From Eubacteriales bacterium (GTDB lineage: Bacteria > Bacillota > Clostridia > Peptostreptococcales > Anaerovoracaceae), in assembly GCA_028692105.1 (NCBI GenBank), contig JAQUYC010000017.1:1-35837 (forward strand): a stretch of 35,837 bases of DNA. Direction: 5' to 3'. How positions within the stretch are numbered: position 1 is the stretch's first letter; every line of letters begins with the position of its first letter. This document shows positions 32,204 to 35,837 of this stretch, piece after piece. Under the pieces are notes generated by a model. That model was not told where the DNA came from. It worked only from the letters and a program-made list of their open reading frames with translations, and did no database searches. The translations under genes and the position numbers were made by a program.

Positions 32204-34303
32204 ATGATTATAGCAAAAAATAATATTATAGTAAGAATCGATAAAAACGATCCGGTTGAATATGCAATTCTGAACCCGATCTCAGGAAGCTTTGATTTGA
32301 TGAGTGAGACAGAGTATGAGATGTATCGTGAACTGGAAAACGGTAAGGGAATAGAACCTGAGATGACGAAATACCTTTTAGAAAGGGGATACCTGTTCAA
32401 AGATCAGTTGTCATATGAACTGTCTCTGGAGGATGCGTATAGGGAATTTCAAAATGAAGTGAAAGATGCGCAAATTCAGATTATGCTGATTCCTACATAT
32501 TCCTGCAATATGGCCTGTACATACTGTTTTCAGCATGGGATAGACGGAAAACCAAAATTAATAACTAAAGAAATCGTAGATGCTTTCTTCGATTATGTTA
32601 AAAAAGAATTTGCGTCTGAAAAAATAAAACCATTTATCACGCTGTTTGGCGGAGAACCTTTGATGAACTCAAATGAGCATAAGGAAATCATTTCGTACAT
32701 TGTTGAAAAATGTATAGAAGAAGATTACGAACTATCTGCAGTTACGAACGGATATGATTTTATTGAATATATCGATCTGTTGAAAAGGGCAAAAATTAAA
32801 GAAATTCAATTTACTTTGGATGGAACCCGGTTAATTCACGATCAAAGAAGAATGACAAAAAATCATAAGGGAACATTTGATAGGGTTATTAAAGGTATGG
32901 AACAGGCAATTTCCTGTAGAATACCTGTTAACCTTCGCACTGTCACCGATAAGCAAAATATCGATGACCTTGTGAATTTGGCAGAATTGCTTGATCAAAA
33001 AGGGTGGCTGGATCTGCCGCCTGAATTGTTTAAAACACAAATAGGCAGAAATTACGAACTCTTCGAATGCTACGAAAGACCAGAACATTTATTTTCACAA
33101 ATTGAATTATGGGGCTATGTTGCGGAACTGGCGGAGAAGCATCCTGTCATGAAGAAGTTTCATCGTCCCGACTTTATGGGACTTCGCTATTTGGTTGATA
33201 CCGGTGATATGTATCTGGCAAGCTTTGATACTTGTCCGGCGGGGAAAACAGAGTTTGTATTTGACTTGTACGGTGATATTTACGGCTGTACGGCAAGCTG
33301 CGGCCGTGAAGACTTTAAGTTAGGAACTTATTGGCCATCTGTCCTGAAAAATGACACAGCGATTCAAATTTGGAAGAGAAGAAATGTTACGAATATAGAA
33401 GAATGTAAAAGCTGTAAATATGATGTAATATGCGGCGGTGGCTGCGGAGTTGTGGCTGCCAACCGGAACAATGGAGAAATACTTTCCCCGGATTGCAGAC
33501 CGATTCAAGAATTGTATGATATCGGTTTAAATTTCTACCATAGTGAAATAAATGATCTAATGAAAAGTAATGAAGTACCAGATGAAAAAAACAAAAAAGA
33601 AAAAATTGAAATTCAGAATGGCTGCATTATTTGTGGAAGCCCATTGACTTACAGCGTCAGTGCGGAAGATCATACTTGCGACATTTGCGGAGAAACCTTC
33701 TCTTCGAATACTAAATGCATTCACGGACATTATGTGTGCGATAATTGCCACAACGGCGATGTCCTGGATCATATGGAGAAATTGTTAATCAAATCTCATG
33801 AGAAAAATCCTATTCGCCTTGCAGAGATGGTTTTCGATATGCCTACAATGAAGATGCATGGACCGGAGCATCACAGCATGGTGCCGGCAGTTCTTGAGAC
33901 GGCCCATCAAAACATTTTGGGAATCCGGGACACAAGCAAAATACAGGAAGCAATAAATAGGGGAAAAGACATTAAGGGGGGTAGCTGCGGATTTCACGGT
34001 AACTGCGGAGCTTGTGTCGGGACAGGGATAGCTGAATCCCTATATCTTGGAGCTACACCAAAATCAAAAGAGGAAAGAGGCAGAGCAATGCTGGCGACAA
34101 GCAAAGCATTACTGGCTGTGAGCGAATTGGGAGGACCGCTATGCTGTAAAAGGGATAGCATTACATCAATAAAAACATATATGGATATAAGCAATCGCTA
34201 TGAAGGCGCTGATGACTATCAATATTCTTGCAAATACTATATGTTTAACCAGGGTTGTATCAGGCTTGAATGCCCGTATTTTCCGATTAGTAAAAACTTA
34301 TAA
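32204..34303 (+). CDS. Radical SAM-SPASM enzyme fused to a DUF5714 domain
   Basis: A 699-aa fusion. Residues 1-85 form a small winged-helix-like part (LNPISGSFDLMSETEYEM), comparable to the peptide-recognition domains of SPASM maturases. The radical SAM core has CNMACTYC (Cys101/105/108) and FGGEP (148-152). SPASM cysteines are at 344, 362, 366, 401, 404, 410, 414 and 431. After a charged linker (455-470) comes a complete DUF5714 domain (474-699) with CIICG, CDICG, GHYVCDNC, CGFHGNCGACVG, LCCKRDS and CIRLECPYFP. The ATG at 32204 follows GGAGG; earlier in-frame starts lack one. It most likely modifies the adjacent peptide, using DUF5714 as a partner domain that is a separate gene at 15402. Confidence 0.85.
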   Translation: MIIAKNNIIVRIDKNDPVEYAILNPISGSFDLMSETEYEMYRELENGKGIEPEMTKYLLERGYLFKDQLSYELSLEDAYREFQNEVKDAQIQIMLIPTYSCNMACTYCFQHGIDGKPKLITKEIVDAFFDYVKKEFASEKIKPFITLFGGEPLMNSNEHKEIISYIVEKCIEEDYELSAVTNGYDFIEYIDLLKRAKIKEIQFTLDGTRLIHDQRRMTKNHKGTFDRVIKGMEQAISCRIPVNLRTVTDKQNIDDLVNLAELLDQKGWLDLPPELFKTQIGRNYELFECYERPEHLFSQIELWGYVAELAEKHPVMKKFHRPDFMGLRYLVDTGDMYLASFDTCPAGKTEFVFDLYGDIYGCTASCGREDFKLGTYWPSVLKNDTAIQIWKRRNVTNIEECKSCKYDVICGGGCGVVAANRNNGEILSPDCRPIQELYDIGLNFYHSEINDLMKSNEVPDEKNKKEKIEIQNGCIICGSPLTYSVSAEDHTCDICGETFSSNTKCIHGHYVCDNCHNGDVLDHMEKLLIKSHEKNPIRLAEMVFDMPTMKMHGPEHHSMVPAVLETAHQNILGIRDTSKIQEAINRGKDIKGGSCGFHGNCGACVGTGIAESLYLGATPKSKEERGRAMLATSKALLAVSELGGPLCCKRDSITSIKTYMDISNRYEGADDYQYSCKYYMFNQGCIRLECPYFPISKNL

Positions 34304-34319
34304 TAAAAGGAGTGAGCCC

Positions 34320-35603
34320 ATGAGTAAAAAAATCCAGTATATGAACACTGAAGAATTCGAAAAATTATTAATAAGCAGCGATAAGCCTATCATTTTGGAC
34401 TTTTTTTCAGATGACTGTCCTCCATGCGATGTTTTGGCACCGATCTATGAGAAGATGGCTGATAAGTATGGCGATTATATAAGCTTTGTAAAGATCATGC
34501 GTCAGGATAATCGTGAACTTGCATTGAAACTTGGAGTTACGGGAAGCCCCACGGTTCTTTTCTTTAATAATGGCAAAGAGATTGGGAGCAGGCTTAGCGG
34601 TTTTATGACAAAACCGCAGGTAAGAAAAGCAATTGAAGAGATATTAGGCGATGTATTACCTACTTCTCCGATACAAAGGGTTGATTGTGACCTATTAATC
34701 CTGGGTGGTGGCCCGGCCGGCTTGACCGCAGGGTTATATGCCGGCAGGGCTAAGCTGAATACGGTTATTGTAGAAGAGAGCATATGCGGCGGTCAGGCAG
34801 CTTCGACAAATCATATCGCCAATTACCCGGGGACAGAAGGAGCTATTAATGGAAAAGTCTTAACTGAGAATATGAAAAACCAGGCGTCATCTTTCGGGGT
34901 GAGGATAGACGATCTAAAGGAAATATTTGAAGTTAAACTGGAGGGCGCGGAAAAATATATACGAACTGAGGATACCGAATATTATGCTAAAGCAATAATT
35001 TTAGCAACAGGATCAAGACCAAGGGCCCTTGAAGCAGCCGGAGCTGAGGAAAGGAAAGGTAGAGGAGTCCATTACTGTGCGACATGTGATGGAGCAATGT
35101 ATGAAGAGGCGGATGTTATTGTAATAGGAGGTGGCAGCGCAGCGATCGAGGAAGCAGTATTTCTAACCAGATTTGCAGATCATGTTACAATAGTTCACCG
35201 GAGAGATGGATTCCGCGCAGCTCAGATTGAATTGGATGAGGCCCGTGAAAATAACAAAATCACAATATTGACCAATAAAGTTGTTAAGGAAGTAGTAGGA
35301 GGAGAATTTGTCCTAAAAGAAGTAGTATTAAAGGATGTAAAAACAGGAGAAGAAGATATCTTACCGACTAACGGTGCCTTCGTTTACGTTGGGAATGACC
35401 CTCAGACTCAGATGTTTAAAGACCAGATTAATTTGGATGAAATGGGTTACATTATAGCTTTAGAGGACACTAAGACTAATGTGCCGGGTGTATTTGCGGC
35501 GGGAGATGTCAGGGCTAAATCTGTACGTCAAGTTGCAACAGCGACGTCAGATGGAGCAATTGCCGCCATAATGGCTGAAAAATATCTTGCTTCAATAAAA
35601 TAA
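34320..35603 (+). CDS. Thioredoxin-thioredoxin reductase fusion protein
   Basis: A 427-aa protein. Residues 1-110 are a thioredoxin domain with active site CPPC (33-36) and the cis-proline loop GSPTVLFF. From about residue 120 follows a full thioredoxin reductase: FAD motif ILGGGPAGLTAG, redox pair CATC, NAD(P) motif IGGGSAAIEEA and the FAD motif VFAAGDVR. N-terminal thioredoxin fused to reductase is the reverse of the usual mycobacterial order. AAAGGAG precedes the ATG, 17 bp after the radical SAM fusion, so it could supply dithiol electrons to that system. Confidence 0.88.
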   Translation: MSKKIQYMNTEEFEKLLISSDKPIILDFFSDDCPPCDVLAPIYEKMADKYGDYISFVKIMRQDNRELALKLGVTGSPTVLFFNNGKEIGSRLSGFMTKPQVRKAIEEILGDVLPTSPIQRVDCDLLILGGGPAGLTAGLYAGRAKLNTVIVEESICGGQAASTNHIANYPGTEGAINGKVLTENMKNQASSFGVRIDDLKEIFEVKLEGAEKYIRTEDTEYYAKAIILATGSRPRALEAAGAEERKGRGVHYCATCDGAMYEEADVIVIGGGSAAIEEAVFLTRFADHVTIVHRRDGFRAAQIELDEARENNKITILTNKVVKEVVGGEFVLKEVVLKDVKTGEEDILPTNGAFVYVGNDPQTQMFKDQINLDEMGYIIALEDTKTNVPGVFAAGDVRAKSVRQVATATSDGAIAAIMAEKYLASIK

Positions 35604-35721
35604 TCGATCATACAAACCAAAGCTACTATGAACGGCGGCTTTCGAGCTGTTGGCAAATGGCATGGCCTTACGAACATTATGGTATCAGAAGTATATAATA
35701 ATTCAATAGGAGGTATTTTAT

Positions 35722-35837
35722 ATGTGCAAAGAACCTAAATTTTATATGTGTAAGCATTGCGGTAAGGTTGTAAGTCTGTTCCGCGACACGGGAGCTCCGA
35801 CAATATGCTGCGGCGAACAAATGGAAGAAATCAAGGC
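35722..35837 (+). CDS. Desulfoferrodoxin, N-terminal part (cut by window end)
   Basis: The 38 complete codons begin MCKEPKFYMCKHCGKVV and include PTICCGEQM, the desulforedoxin-type Fe(Cys)4 domain of desulfoferrodoxin. The superoxide reductase domain should follow beyond the edge. ATAGGAGG precedes the ATG. It reduces superoxide in anaerobes and here lies after the thioredoxin reductase fusion. Confidence 0.85.
   Translation, partial: MCKEPKFYMCKHCGKVVSLFRDTGAPTICCGEQMEEIK

Noticed and set aside
35640-35705. Further TATG-NN-CATA promoter before desulfoferrodoxin (TACGAACATT)
   Set aside because: Two mismatches, no TTGACA directly before it and poor spacing to the TATAAT-like box.

Overview
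The window looks like chromosomal DNA of a strictly anaerobic, endospore-forming, low-to-mid GC Firmicute (Clostridia in the broad sense). The evidence is a CotF-like spore coat protein, strong AGGAGG-type ribosome binding sites, many Cys-rich Fe-S/redox proteins, a 4-hydroxybutyrate/acetate-type CoA-transferase, and a desulfoferrodoxin at the right edge. I cannot name the genus. No rRNA, tRNA, CRISPR array or intact mobile element is visible.

Layout. 1-5245: a DUF364 + C_GCAxxG_C_C pair, a convergent ArsR + CoA-disulfide-reductase-like operon, then a DUF5320 / degenerate peroxiredoxin / radical SAM operon. 5362-5823: spore coat protein. 6051-10819: a zinc-type block (ZnuA-ZnuC-ZnuB, Fur/Zur-like regulator, UPF0718 permease, DUF1980 partner) behind a 13-bp-arm palindromic operator. 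10926-14057: a plus-strand redox/metallocofactor operon (flavin reductase, NifX-like, C_GCAxxG_C_C, CGGC, EFR1 flavodoxin-ferredoxin, thioredoxin-like). 14102-20454: a minus-strand operon (NifX-like, two ferredoxin-containing MinD ATPases, MBL-fold protein, Mrp, NifX-like, then DUF5714 and a TrsS-like radical SAM protein). 20572-21882: thioesterase and DUF89 phosphatase. 22079-24400: DtxR-like regulator, NifU-like scaffold, DUF1847 and a broken hypE. 24415-25354: MOSC protein and DUF134 regulator. 25533-27299: CoA-transferase and a fourth NifX-like protein. 27300-28187: an eroded stretch with an orphan promoter and gene remnants. 28188-31073: secreted protein, truncated gene, DUF188 protein, purC. 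31383-35837: TrsM-like methyltransferase, a 35-aa Cys-rich peptide, a radical SAM-SPASM-DUF5714 fusion, a thioredoxin-thioredoxin reductase fusion and desulfoferrodoxin.

Two systems stand out. First, nine promoters carry the same arrangement: a TTGACA -35 box followed at once by the palindromic decamer TATG-NN-CATA (or a close variant), with a -10 box usually 16-17 bp from the -35. They head nearly every metallocofactor/redox transcription unit between 149 and 27747, which implies one local regulon. The candidate regulators in the window are the DtxR-like protein (22079), itself behind such a promoter, and the DUF134 protein (25354), encoded next to one. Second, the 31383-34303 cluster has the layout of a ribosomally made, post-translationally modified peptide locus: methyltransferase, Cys-rich peptide with a strong ribosome binding site, and a SPASM radical SAM enzyme. 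It is tied to the distant DUF5714-TrsS pair (14102-16151) because DUF5714 is a fused domain in one and a separate overlapping gene in the other.

All family names come from reading the sequence and memory of the families. No search was run.
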